DNA of 64,000 nt from Daphnia pulex (Eukaryota; Arthropoda; Branchiopoda; Diplostraca; Daphniidae), in contig NC_060023.1 of the NCBI RefSeq assembly GCF_021134715.1, positions 11,222,001 through 11,286,000 on the forward strand, written 5' to 3'. This document shows, in pieces, positions 1 to 9,422 of this stretch. The notes under the pieces were generated by a model, which searched no databases, was not told the origin of the DNA, and saw only the letters and a list, made by a program, of their open reading frames with translations. The translations under genes were made by a program, and so were the position numbers. The first letter of the stretch is position 1. Each line of letters opens with the position of its first letter.

Positions 1-2691
1 AGAAGAGAGAACGCGGCGGTGGATTGGCAGACTCGGGTGACAAACGCGGAGGGACGACAGGCGGAGAATCGGCCGGCCGCCGGTTGGATGGCAAATTGAA
101 GATCTCGTTGGGATCTCTCCCACTGGTAGTCGGCGATCTAAATTTACATCACCAAATTCAATTTAAGAAAATGTTCACACGTTTCCCCAAAAAGTTATTT
201 TTACCTGGCAGGTGACAATTGGGTACCAAACATCTGGGCCAGTCGAGCTACAGACGAACTATTTCGATCGGCAGCCGATTCGGCACCGGCAGGTGGAGGA
301 CGAGGAGGTAGACCGGGTAAATCAGTTGGCGGACTGGTGACGCGTGACGGGTTCAAGCCTCTTGTCAACGACGGCAGAGTCTCTTCCGAAGGTGATGCTT
401 GTTGAGTGCTCTGCGGTTGTGGCTGCTGGGTCCCTCCCGTAGGCGGAGGTCGAGGTGGAAGCGCTGGCGGCCGTAGAGGTAGGTTGAATCGGAAGCCTCC
501 TGGCCCTATTGGGCCAGCCACCGGCGGACTGGGTTTACCGGGCGGTGGTTTGGGATCGAACTGAAACGGTTGTTGTTGCAGTGTCGGTTTGGTGCCCACC
601 ACCGTGACCCGACCGTTGATGGTCTGGAAATCGAGTCCGTCGACGACCGGCTCCGATGCCAACCGCACCAGCAATGGCTTCCGCTGGCTCTCGGGCGTCC
701 GCGGTGGAATCGGTGGCGGTTCCGAAGTAACTCTTCGTAAACTCGGCGACGGCGGAGTGTACATCCTCTGCGATGTACGCTGCGGCGACTGGCGGACCAG
801 CTGGTTGCTCTCGATTTGACGGATCACCGACTGGTACCACACGGACACGTCGATCGGCAACGCTTCGTATTTCTTGATGAACGGATGTTCCAGCAGTTTC
901 TTGTACTTTGGCCGGTGCTTGTAATTCTTCGTCAAACTGTCATCGCAATAATTAACGAGTTAAAGAGGTCAAGTTGTGAAAAAGATTTGTCTTTGTGTTG
1001 TTTTACCAATCACGGACGAAGGAGCAGAGCTCGGGACTGAATCCTTGCGACTGGGAGAGGAGAGGTGGGTCGTCACGGACGACACGGGCCAACACTTCAA
1101 AATCCGTCTGGCAATCACGGTACGGTGAGTTTCCCGTTGCCATTTCAACCAGAGTGATGCCCAGCGACCATACGTCGGCTCGAATGTCATAGTCGGGATG
1201 CGATGGATCAGGTGGTTCAATTCGTTCAGGCTGAAAATTTATGGGGGGAAAGAGAAAGGTTAATTCCGTTTTAATGAAAATTTAATGAGGACGAAATGAA
1301 TAATTACAGCCATGTAGGCGGCGCATCCAGCGCTGCGCGTTTTCGCCTTCGAGTCCTCCAACCAGCCGGAAATACCGAAATCGCACAGCTTAACATTTCC
1401 CCTTTCGTCAAGTAAAATATTGGAAGGTTTCACGTCACGATGGATAACACCATGGGTCTCTTTGAGATAGTGCAACGCTTTGACGGTCTGGCGAACAGAA
1501 AAAATGGGAATCAAGTGAGCGGGATCGATAGAATAAAGTCAATATTTTGCGGATTTTGAAATTTAAATGTAGTCTTACGGCGACAGCAATTTTCCCGATG
1601 ATGGGTTCGATGATGGGTTGCCTGAGTCGTTTGAGTAATTTGTCAAAACACGTGGCCATAAGCTCCATACAAATCCAAACGTCAGATTCGGTCACAAAAC
1701 AACCCAGGCACTGTACGATGTAGGGGCAGTCGTGAGACTTCAGTACAACTTCCAAGTCCATGGTGATCCTCTTATTCTCTTCGCGATTGCCCGACCTCCT
1801 CATTTGCTGCAAAGGGGATACCATAAAAATAACGTTAGGACAAGCACTTGATTGAGAGAAATGCAAATTTTTGTCAATTCTGAAGGCTTTATTGTACCTT
1901 GACTGCTATTATGGCGTTGCTGGGTGGGTGTCTCATTTTAACGACATGACCACAAGAACCGAAACCCAGCTCTCCCAGATGCTCTAGGTCATGTATGCTG
2001 CTGAAGTATCGTTTGCCATCGACTGTGATGATGCCAGTGAGTTTGATGATCTCCTGTAGTCTGGCTTCGATTTCTGCCTGCTTTGAGTTTGTCGAGCAGT
2101 TGGTGATGTTTATGCCAGCTAAGTCAAAGTTCCGTCTGACTCTGGTAGGGGTTCCATTTGGCTGCAGAGGCACTGAAGGGATATATAAAGATAAATCTTA
2201 GAAATATTCCAGTCTAGTTATTTTTCAACTACATGTAGGTGTCCTTGATAATGAAGGATAAACAAAGGAACTATGGTGTCAAAGCAAACATTCCTGAGCC
2301 TTAGCCAAAGTCCACATTCTTTAACTCCAAAGAATTGGATAACTTCATTTAGAAACTGAAACCTAAATTCCATCAAAAAGCTCGAGAGCATGCGCAAAAT
2401 CACTTACGAAACACTGATAAGTCGATCTTTCTTTTTTCGAAATGTCAAACTTGATTATATACAAAAGAGAGACGTCTGCGGGTAATTTCTATCGTGAATA
2501 AATAAGGTTGTTTTTGTCTTACGTGGACCGGGTCTTCTTCCGGAACCTTGCCGGACGAACGGAACTTCGTTGTCGATCGACATTTTTTCCTGATTTAATC
2601 GAGCCGCTTCTGTATTTTCAGTTCTAATTCTCTCTTCGAGAGAGAGTAAATTTTGTAGAGACACCATCTTGCTTTCAAGCAGATACACCAT
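1..2691 (-). CDS. hep: MAP kinase kinase 7 (hemipterous/MKK7), partial at 3' end
   Basis: Dual-specificity kinase that activates JNK. Seen exons (minus strand): 2691-2523, 2172-1898, 1806-1579, 1487-1308, 1230-1007, 936-205, and probably 137-1 running off the window. All joins keep phase. The N-terminus is a short coiled helix (residues about 10-35) as in MKK7. The kinase domain has the glycine loop GELGFGSCG, the lysine in [20 protein letters not shown], the activation-loop segment SKAKT followed by [14 protein letters not shown], and the C-lobe [17 protein letters not shown]. After the kinase comes a long proline-rich tail, as in the long fly Hep rather than the shorter vertebrate protein. 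An apparent TAA at 201-203 lies inside a good donor (CAG/GTAAAA); splicing it to 137 keeps the frame open to the edge. Family assignment is very secure; the last exon is inferred. Confidence 0.93.
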
Positions 2692-2839
2692 CTACCGACG
2701 TGAGTTGACTGAGCTGGTCGGTCTCGAATGAATTTTGTGTTTCTATATTTGGCAACCCTGCGCGGTTCTAGGTAATTCCCCTTCTTTACGTTCTGCTACG
2801 AGCAGTTTGTAAATATTATTGAGAAAGTTATACATAGTT
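2692..2839. promoter_or_regulatory. Bidirectional promoter between MKK7 and MyD88
   Basis: Only 148 bases separate the two divergent start codons, so both 5' UTRs and the core promoters must share this stretch unless upstream untranslated exons exist. There is no clear TATA box. GGTAATTCCCC at 2771-2781 differs by one base from a Rel/kappaB-type site; this is suggestive only. Confidence 0.6.
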
Positions 2840-4377
2840 ATGGCAAGTTTTGACAATAACTCACATCTCGATGGATACTTGTGCTCATTGCGAACCACAA
2901 CGTTCGCCAAACTTTCGAATATGTTGAATCCCACCAAAGTTCTTCTGACTGACGACGGTCATTTGAGGTAAACATTCGTTAAGAGAGATACCTTTTTGAC
3001 AGGTATTAACGGGTGATAACGATTTTACAGAGATTGGAGAGGCCTGGCAGAACTGATGGGATGCGACATGTTGGTCATCCAGAATCTAGAGAAAACCAGC
3101 AACCCATTTGCGGGTTTGATTAGCCAAGCCAAAGACCTTACAGCCAACCAGCTTATAGAGTATCTTGAAAAAATGGACCGATATGATGTAGTTGACGATA
3201 CAATTGCTTTGATGGGTACCACATCATATTGCATTATTAATTCATGTAAAGCTCACACATTTTTTTGTTTTAGAGAATGATTTATATCTAGCCTCAAGGC
3301 AAACCAATTTACAAGAAACAAAACAAGATATTCCACAGATTGTTACCATTGGTAGTGTGCATAATGTATTTAGTTTGATTTTTCTCTAATAATCTCTGAT
3401 GTTTTTGTAGGTGACCAAGAACAATTTAGTGAAGACGGTACTTTAGTTCAGTATGATGCTTTTGTTCTTTACGCAAGAGAAGATCAAGAGTTTGTAAACA
3501 CAGTAGTTAAAAAAATAGAAGGGGAATATGGAATGAAGGTAACAATAGTAACATTGCTTGTAATGAAATCAGCTGTTTAAAAAATTAATAATAATTTGAA
3601 ATACTTTGGTTTCTGCTGTTTTAGTTGTGCCTTAAAGACAGAGATTTTATCGCTGGATTACCGTTTGAACACCAAGCTGTCACGGAATTAATTTCAAATC
3701 GTTGTCGATTCGTCTTACCTATATTCTCGCCCAATTTTTTGAATTCAGAAGATAACAAATTTGTTGTTAACTTCTCCGAAGCCTTAGGCATAGGTAATGT
3801 GCTTTGCTTATTCGATTACATTGACTATAATTAATAAAACCATGTTGGTTCACAGAGAGAGGATGCCGGAAAATCGTCCCTTGCGTGTATCAGCAATGCG
3901 ACTTGCCAAAATCTGTCCGTTATTATACTCGACTTGACTTTACACGGCAAAATCCTTACTGGGATTTCTGGGACAAAATGAAAAAGTCCCTTGCAGATCC
4001 TTCTGCGCCGCCTAGCGAGTATATTATTTGGAATCTATTCGACATGTCTCCTATTTCATTAATGTTTTGTTACCAGGAGAACGGATAAAATCAACATTTC
4101 TACCACGGAGAATAACACTGAACAGAAATACCCTGCTCGATTATCTCTCAAAGGAGATCTATCCGAGAAGAGTAAATCCTACCCCGAAAATGTTCCTCCT
4201 ACTTGCTCCAAGTCAAGTAGCAGTGGTGAACAAAAAGAAAACAAACTGCTCCATGAAGAAGTTGTTCAAGAGATGCCCGAACGTGGCAGAGAAACGAAAC
4301 ATTGGCTAAAAAAGATGTGGAAGAAATCCAAAAAGAAATCCGTAGATAAGCAGAAGGTTAAAGTCCTTGCATTTTGA
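2840..4377 (+). CDS. Myd88: MyD88 adaptor (death domain + TIR domain), apparent 1-base frameshift in exon 1
   Basis: Cytoplasmic adaptor that links Toll receptors to downstream kinases. Exons: 2840-2968, 3031-3215, 3274-3351, 3411-3538, 3625-3793, 3856-4018, 4077-4377. The death domain spans exon 1 to exon 2 (RDWRGLAELMG, LIEYLEKMDRYDV). The TIR domain starts at YDAFVLYAREDQEF (box 1), has RDFIAGLPFEH (box 2) and FWDKMKKSL (box 3). A basic Lys-rich tail ends at TGA 4375-4377. The exon sum is 1153 bases, one more than a multiple of three; exon 1 reads from ATG 2840 in one frame up to TTT at 2940-2942 and in the +1 frame after it. With two T instead of three the frame would be continuous into exon 2. 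This could be an assembly error, a strain allele or a true lesion. Confidence 0.92.
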
Positions 4378-4940
4378 AAAAATAATTTTTCTGACAAACA
4401 GACGTGTGTAAATAGAATGCTCTTAAATCTAATTAAATTGTGCGTCCGAGTAACAGTAATTATTTTTAAGAAGGATGAGAGACGAGATAATTCCTGAAAA
4501 ATATATTTTCGCTCACGTTGTCATACCTAATTCGTTAGTTTCTCATTCCAGTTTCATAGGTGTGAGATGAGTTTAAAGTCAAGCATCAGGAAACCAGTTG
4601 ATTGGTTTATGCTAAGTGCTAAAAAGACTCGATTAACGCATGGTCTGGTAATTATTGCCTTTTCGGCCCCGTGAACAAAATCAGCTACCACCTAATATTT
4701 TTGTTAACGAAAAACTAACCTGGCGCCTAAATTTTGGTCGGGCCCTAACCGGTTTTTCCGAAATGTTGATAATGCTAAGTAATGAAAACACAATCAAATG
4801 TTGGTATTTGTTTTAAGATATTTTATTGAGACATATTCATATTCAAATCAGCAGGCACACTCAACTTCACACTCTATTCATTCACACGAAGAGGAAGCGA
4901 AAGAAGAGAACAAAATAACGAGAAAAAAGGCGAAAAGAAA
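4378..4940. other. Intergenic, MyD88 3' flank
   Basis: AT-rich sequence after the MyD88 stop. No ORF or RNA gene recognised; it leads into the inverted-repeat element. Confidence 0.5.
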
Positions 4941-4980
4941 AAAGAAAAGCAATCAGATGAGAGTCTAGAGGGAGAAATCA

Positions 4981-6035
4981 CTTGGGTGGAAACTGTTGCT
5001 GTATAGCAAGAAGGTCGGTTAAATGTGCAATTAGAAATTTTGGCAGGTGCACGTTCTTCTTATCGACATTCCCTTCGTGGATTTGTGGTAGTTTTTCATT
5101 CCTCGACGTGATTGGATAGCAATGGAACATAACCTACATTGGATAATGTGTGCATTAGTAATGATTCATTCAAACAGGTCCCAGTTTGAGCCGAGATGAT
5201 GGTTACGTCAAAGGGGGAACGGGAACCTAAAAACTGAAGCCGTCCTGCCTAAAAAATGAACTCAAGCGTTGGTTATGAAATTCACACGTTCTAGAATAAC
5301 CGACTATCAATCCTTAAACATTTTTCGGAAACAAAATGATTATTAGCAGAAACATGATTATCAAAACATCGAGATTCGCCAACTATCTCAGTCACAAAAT
5401 CATTTCCGGTTTATGTTTTTCTTCTTGTAACGCCATCGGTCCTCTTCGGTCCACGCCTTCGGTCCTCTTCGGTCCTCTTCGGTCCTCACCATCAAGCCCT
5501 CTTCGGTCCTCTTCGGTTCACGCCATCGATCCTCTTCGGTCCTCGCCATCGGGCCTCTTCTTTCCTCGCCAACGGCCCTCTTCGGTCCTCACCATCGCTT
5601 CAGGGAAACATAAACCGGTCACAAAATCGTGCTTCAATAAGCTGGATGGAATAACGATGCTTAAAATAAAAATGCTAAAGCTAAAATCACTCGTTTCCTA
5701 AAACATGAAAGAATTGATTAATCGATTAGACTAGCGCGCGACTTCACCCAACGTGAGTCATTTTAAAGACAGGGAGGTCCCCAGTTAATAGGCTCTTCCG
5801 TCCACCCTATGACGTCACCATCACTCGATCATCCCGGTACCTGTTTGATGTAATCATTATTAATGCACACATTATCCAATGTAGGTTATGTTCAATTGCT
5901 ATCCAATCACGTCGAGAAATGAAAAACTACCACAAATCCACGAAGGGAATGTCGATAAGAAGAACGTGCACTTGCCAAAATTTCTAATTGTACATTTAAA
6001 CGACCTTCTGGCTATTCAGCAACAGTTTCCACCCA
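4981..6035. mobile_element. Long inverted-repeat (foldback) element
   Basis: The left arm (about 4981-5175) is repeated in reverse complement at about 5840-6035 with high identity, for example GTGGATTTGTGGTAGTTTTTCATT against AATGAAAAACTACCACAAATCCAC. Weaker similarity extends inward to about 5235/5765 and outward a few tens of bases. The 650-base loop carries a CTTCGGTCCT array. No transposase ORF is visible, so this is either a non-autonomous foldback element or two inverted copies of a longer repeat. Short ORFs in the arms look like chance. Confidence 0.7.
5434..5596 (+). repeat. Degenerate 10-base repeat (CTTCGGTCCT) array
   Basis: CTTCGGTCCT and close variants recur roughly every 10-20 bases, separated by CACGCCAT or CACCATC spacers. 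It lies in the loop of the inverted repeat. Confidence 0.8.
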
Positions 6036-6149
6036 TATTTCCCCATAGACGACCCGATTGTGAAAAAAGAAGAAAATGAAAGCGAAGAATTAGTGAAAAC
6101 AAAGTGGAAGGTAAAAAGTTGCAAGGAAGAAAGAAGAAAGACACAGAAA

Positions 6150-6416
6150 AAGTTGATTTTTTTTTTGTTTTGTTTTTTGTTTGTTTGTTTTTGGTTGTTT
6201 TTGGGACTTTTTTTTTATTTTTTTTGTTTTTTGGGACTTTTTTTGTTTTTTTTTGTTTTTTGGGACTTTTTTTTGTTTTTTTTTGTTTTTTGGGACTTTT
6301 TTTTTGATTTTTTTTGTTTTTTGGGACTTTTTTTTGTTTTTTTTTGTTTTTGGGACTTTTTTTTGTTTTTTTTTTTGTTTTTTGGGACTTTTTTTTTTGG
6401 GGGGGGGGGGGGGGGG
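6150..6416 (+). repeat. T-rich ~30-base tandem repeat ending in an 18-G run
   Basis: The core GGGAC starts at 6203, 6233, 6262, 6292, 6323, 6352 and 6384, separated by T runs broken by single G, giving seven units with a period near 30 bases. The array ends in T8 and then 18 consecutive G at 6399-6416. ORFs through it (Phe-rich or Lys-rich) are composition artefacts. Confidence 0.9.
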
Positions 6417-6456
6417 CTTTTGTGAGTTTTAAGTTTTTTTTTGTTTTTTCCTTTCC

Positions 6457-8514
6457 TTATTTGGCAACATTTCGTCCACGACTTGACCCAATTGGTGGTG
6501 GCAAAATTCGGCAGTAGCATGCCGATCCGCAAGACGAGCCATCAGAGTTCTGAAGATGGGAAACTTTATTGAAAGCTTGACGTTCTGCTGAGATTCTCGT
6601 CGACCGTACTGGAATCTTAGGCTTTAACTTATTGTCCGCCAAGCTCTGCTGTAATTCGCTGGTGACGTTTGGTTTGTTGTCGGAGACGATTTGCTTCGAA
6701 GTTGCGACCCTCACGGGAATATTCGAGGCCACAACATTTGCTGATGGCAAAACAGTCTTCACTGATGGACGAGATTCGGACGAGACATCTGTGCTGATGG
6801 AATTTTCTGTTTGCGGAAATGTACGATTCATCGTTTTAACCCGAATCGGGATCTTGGATTTGAAACCGATGTTCTTCGTCTCATTAGGTTCAGTCTCGGT
6901 GGCAAAAGGACCATTTGACACCCTCACCGGGATTTTGGATGCTGAGTATCCCAGTCTTGATGATGAGACGGGCCGACCGTAAGTTGGTGAAACGGAAAGA
7001 CTCCGCCCGTTGCTAACAGACTTGATTTCGGATGCATTTGTTGGTTGCTCGGCTGCAGAACGATTGGAGGATGTCGCTGATGGTAATAGCTTTCGAACGG
7101 ATGGCGGGATTGCACGACCTACTACGTCTTCAAATGTTCTCTTCTTGCCAGGTAGGGGCTCAGCTATCGGGAAGCACGAATTCTGCTGGGAAGACATTGT
7201 TGATAAATCTTCAGAGACCGTTGTTGCGTAGTCAATCGGAGGAGATGCATTTATCGCTTTGATCCAATCGGCTTCGAAATCCGTTACCGGAACCGAGTCC
7301 TCTTCTTTCTGATACGATTCAGAGACTGTTGTTGCGTAGTCAATCGGGGGAGATGCATTTATCGCTTTGATCCAATCGGCTTCGAAACTGGTTAACGTTG
7401 CCGGAACCGAGTCCTCTTCTTTCTGGTACGATTGTTTACCGTTGACGGAAAACCTGACTTCCACCTTCTGATTGTGCCCTTCGAAAAACATTCCGTCGAA
7501 GATCTTATAGGCTCGCCTTGCGTCTGGTGGATCGACGAAATTGACGCCCATGATGCCTGAGTAGTTTCCGTTTGGGTCCGCAAACATGGTGTAGTTCTTG
7601 ACAGCGCCAACCATGAGTTCAAACTGACGAATGATATCTTTACCGTGAACCGAACGTGATGGTGAGTTGTTAAACACAAGGAACTGGTACTCGATATCGT
7701 CGTCCTCTTCGTTGGTGTCAATGAAAGATGACGATGCCGCTGGTGGTGATGCGAAAAGATCATCCATGGAGTCGAATGTTGAATGATGGAGTTCATCGAA
7801 TAAAATCTCATCGTTGGGTTGATAAGAGACATTAATCGGTGCCGGAGGATTCCCAAAGTCGCTAGAAGCTTGCTGGATCTCTGCTGGCTTGGAGATTTCC
7901 ATTTTGCTTTCGGCCAACAGTCGAAGGACTTCCGTGTTCTTGTCTTCAAATTCAGTCGGGTTCTTTTCCAATACTTTGTCGATCGAATCTGCGGCGGTAT
8001 TGTCAGACGACAGAAACGATATCAATTCTAGAAGACGGTCTTTAGCTTCAATATTAACACGGCTCGACTTTAATTCCTTTTCCATCAAACGAAGGTTTTC
8101 TTGCTCAAGGGTGAGTATTCTAGAGTCCATGGCACTTTGAGATGAGGCTGATGCCCACTCGTCTTTTTCGTTTTCGAGCTGACGAATCTTGTTGTTAGAA
8201 AGGGCGAGTTGGAATTCTAATTTTGCCAATTCGGCCTTCAGGATCTTATTTTCGGCAGCAACATTGCTCTTTTCGGCGAGCTTTCTAATCAAGGTACGGT
8301 TGTTTTCTTGATGCATTTCGTCGTTGTTTGTCAAGGGTTTGGTAGTAAAAGCGGTTCCCTTTCGGGTTCCCAAGACGTCCGGTTGAATGACATGACTCTT
8401 CTTCATCACTGCACGCTGATGCGATTTGGTAGTACTTTCAATGCAGTCATCGATGAAACAAAATCCCATCCAAGGAAGGAAAAATGGCATAAGCCAATCA
8501 AGTATGTAATGCAT
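6457..8514 (-). CDS. Coiled-coil / RRM protein with SxIP-like motifs (unidentified)
   Basis: Intronless 685-residue ORF; ATG at 8514 with an in-frame TGA just upstream (8529-8527). Residues 1-20 are hydrophobic (ILDWLMPFFLPW), so translation could instead begin at Met 37. Residues about 70-175 form a heptad-rich coiled coil. An RRM-like fold starts near YQFLVFNNSPSRSV and ends at KVEVRFS (about residues 278-355), with an RNP1-like stretch NYSGIMGVNFV. A 38-residue unit (SYQKEEDSVP...DYATTVSE) is then tandemly duplicated. The Ser/Lys-rich C-terminal half carries SKIPVR, SKIPIR, SNIPVR and PKIPVR, matching the SxIP pattern used by proteins that bind EB1 at microtubule ends. RNA binding and microtubule association are inferences. 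I do not recognise an ortholog. Confidence 0.8.
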   Translation of the reverse strand: MHYILDWLMPFFLPWMGFCFIDDCIESTTKSHQRAVMKKSHVIQPDVLGTRKGTAFTTKPLTNNDEMHQENNRTLIRKLAEKSNVAAENKILKAELAKLEFQLALSNNKIRQLENEKDEWASASSQSAMDSRILTLEQENLRLMEKELKSSRVNIEAKDRLLELISFLSSDNTAADSIDKVLEKNPTEFEDKNTEVLRLLAESKMEISKPAEIQQASSDFGNPPAPINVSYQPNDEILFDELHHSTFDSMDDLFASPPAASSSFIDTNEEDDDIEYQFLVFNNSPSRSVHGKDIIRQFELMVGAVKNYTMFADPNGNYSGIMGVNFVDPPDARRAYKIFDGMFFEGHNQKVEVRFSVNGKQSYQKEEDSVPATLTSFEADWIKAINASPPIDYATTVSESYQKEEDSVPVTDFEADWIKAINASPPIDYATTVSEDLSTMSSQQNSCFPIAEPLPGKKRTFEDVVGRAIPPSVRKLLPSATSSNRSAAEQPTNASEIKSVSNGRSLSVSPTYGRPVSSSRLGYSASKIPVRVSNGPFATETEPNETKNIGFKSKIPIRVKTMNRTFPQTENSISTDVSSESRPSVKTVLPSANVVASNIPVRVATSKQIVSDNKPNVTSELQQSLADNKLKPKIPVRSTRISAERQAFNKVSHLQNSDGSSCGSACYCRILPPPIGSSRGRNVAK
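7196..7424 (-). repeat. In-frame 114-base tandem duplication
   Basis: The segment ending TCTTCTTTCT at 7301-7310 recurs with the same word at 7415-7424, a period of 114 bases (38 codons). Only a few substitutions and a 6-base indel separate the copies, so the duplication looks recent. Confidence 0.88.
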
Positions 8515-9422
8515 TTTGGATAGAGATCAAAAACTTCTTTGTGATTCTTGTTACAGATTTCAGATCGACGAAATTAAGTAATAGCACGTTTATCTATTGT
8601 CGTTGGCGTCGTCTCCTTATGTATGCCGGGCAAGGGAATAAAACCTTTGCACGAGTCATTTCCTCATGTTTTTCCTAGATTTTTTATTTAATTTCTTCTT
8701 TTAAACGTTTCATATTGCATTGAACGTATAGTTTATGATTTAACAACTATTGTTCAATTAGTTTAAAGTTGACTACTATGAATTATAACCCTATAATTTT
8801 CATTTTAAATTAAGGTTTTGGTAAGATTCTGCAATGTTTTCGCCTGTTTCCGCCCGTTTCCGCTTTGAAAAAGCGATAGAGCGCCAACGGTGGTCAAGTT
8901 GCAAACTTCAACATTTTCTAAAAACTTCTACTTTCTCACGCGTCCGATTTTTTTAAAGAGAAAAATCGAAACATTATTCTATTTACACAATCAAATCATT
9001 TCTTTTTAGTTTTTCACTTTTTCCCACATTTTCCTTTAAATATCTCGATGAAGTTGTGATAAATGTCTACAGATGGCGTTTCAGCGTTGCAGACGATTAC
9101 ATTGCCTCAATTTCCTAAAACGAGGTAAACATTCGTAAAACTTGGTAGTTATTTCAATTTGTATTAAGCTCGTAATCAGTTAACACGTCTCAACATCTCG
9201 CTACCAGCATTTGTAAATTAGAACCACAAAATATTGAAAGTGTTGAATTCAACCTTTTAGCAAGAGTTCGCTCGTGGATAATGTTCTTTTTCATTACCCG
9301 CCATCAACTTCGTCTATCCTTTAGTGAAACCTTATCATTTTATCTTAATTTATTCAATGTAAACTCGATCGTGTTTTACTGACAAGTTCTCTTTTATAAA
9401 TATAATCCTTTTCTTTAGGGAA
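8515..9422. other. Divergent intergenic region with TSC1 5'-UTR intron
   Basis: AT-rich. A probable TSC1 5'-UTR exon ends at 9124 (ACGAG/GTAAAC) and an intron runs 9125-9418, ending TTCTTTAG four bases before the TSC1 ATG. No other gene seen. Confidence 0.55.

Noticed and set aside
2218-2403. Minus-strand ORF within MKK7 intron 1
   Set aside because: No splice sites join it to neighbouring exons in phase, and MKK7 is continuous without it.
5888-6079. Small ORF in the right arm of the inverted repeat
   Set aside because: The left arm encodes no matching protein and there are no gene signals.
6060-6532. Phe-rich and Lys-rich ORFs through 6060-6532
   Set aside because: They are translations of T-rich repeats and their complement, with no start context or family resemblance.
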